The translations under genes were made by a program, and so were the position numbers. Below, in pieces: positions 6,335 to 6,432 of a stretch of 6,432 nucleotides of DNA. Position 1 is the first letter of the stretch. Each line of letters opens with the position of its first letter. Origin of the DNA: an uncultured Desulfurobacterium sp. (GTDB taxonomy: Bacteria > Aquificota > Aquificia > Desulfurobacteriales > Desulfurobacteriaceae); assembly GCA_913055135.1 (NCBI GenBank), contig CAJXJV010000078.1, positions 1-6,432 on the forward strand, written 5' to 3'. The notes beneath the pieces are model-generated. The model did not search any database. It saw nothing but the letters and a program-made list of their open reading frames with translations, and had not been told where the DNA came from.

Positions 6335-6432
6335 ACAGCATCCAAAGTTGAATAAGACTCTTGCTCAACCCCGTAAATTCCCGAACTCCCAAATGTGGAA
6401 AGTTCTCGATTGGGGGTTGACAGCTCGATAGG
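6335..6432 (+). other. Non-coding 3' end: likely leader or start of an RNA gene
   Basis: No convincing reading frame or known RNA is recognised here. It follows the second promoter and contains an inverted repeat, TCAACCCC (6365-6372) with GGGGTTGA (6413-6420), enclosing a smaller stem GAACT/AGTTC (6383-6387 with 6401-6405). A competing upstream hairpin, GTTGA/TCAAC with AAG/CTT inside (6347-6369), uses the same TCAAC arm. There is no T-run after the large stem, so it is not an ordinary intrinsic terminator. It may be the leader of a downstream gene or stable RNA, part of a small RNA, or the edge of an inserted element. Confidence 0.4.
6365..6420. repeat. 8-bp inverted repeat with 40-base loop
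   Basis: Perfect arms TCAACCCC (6365-6372) and GGGGTTGA (6413-6420). The loop itself holds a 5-bp stem GAACT/AGTTC. The right arm overlaps a further TTGACA (6417-6422) that could be a -35 box, whose -10 partner would fall beyond the window end. Confidence 0.6.

Noticed and set aside
6365..6420. Inverted repeat as an intrinsic terminator for the tRNA
   Set aside because: The loop is long and no T-run follows the right arm; the sequence continues GGGGTTGACAGCTCG.
1..6432. CRISPR array, transposase, toxin-antitoxin or phage genes
   Set aside because: No spaced direct repeats, no transposase or integrase motifs and no small paired genes are seen; coding space is accounted for by the listed genes.

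Overview
The window is one dense run of seven plus-strand protein genes followed by a tRNA gene and a non-coding 3' end. It looks like the chromosome of a Gram-negative, probably thermophilic bacterium. The signs are lipoproteins, genes resembling lipopolysaccharide-core enzymes, Lys/Glu-rich proteins, moderately AT-rich coding DNA, a tRNA whose acceptor stem is entirely G:C, and repeated TTG start codons. The protein style recalls Aquificota such as Desulfurobacteriaceae, but that placement is an impression and no search was run.

Layout. Positions 2-226 hold the C-terminal end of an unrecognised helical protein. Positions 228-3065 hold three surface-polysaccharide genes: a NodB-type (CE4) sugar deacetylase, a GT2 glycosyltransferase of the WaaE/KdtX type, and a GT4 glycosyltransferase. 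Positions 3010-3381 encode a small lipoprotein with an OB-fold-like pattern, whose signal peptide is encoded inside the end of the GT4 gene. Positions 3382-5742 encode PriA, the replication-restart helicase. Positions 5758-6192 encode a second small lipoprotein. Positions 6230-6305 are tRNA-Gly(GCC). The last 127 bases carry a promoter-like element and an inverted repeat, with no gene that I can identify.

How the genes fit together. Gene junctions are 1 to 15 bases apart or overlap by 4, 23 and 56 bases, with no terminator visible between them, so the seven genes are probably one transcription unit with translational coupling. The deacetylase and two glycosyltransferases plausibly add and modify a sugar in a lipopolysaccharide core or similar glycan. 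PriA and the lipoproteins have no obvious functional link to them. The tRNA has its own strong sigma-70-type promoter, which starts inside the last codons of the second lipoprotein gene.

No clearly new system is evident. The points most worth checking are unusual residues at several helicase motifs of PriA (including Met in place of Thr/Ser in Walker A), the signal peptide overprinted on the glycosyltransferase end, and the twin promoters with a structured non-coding stretch downstream of the tRNA.
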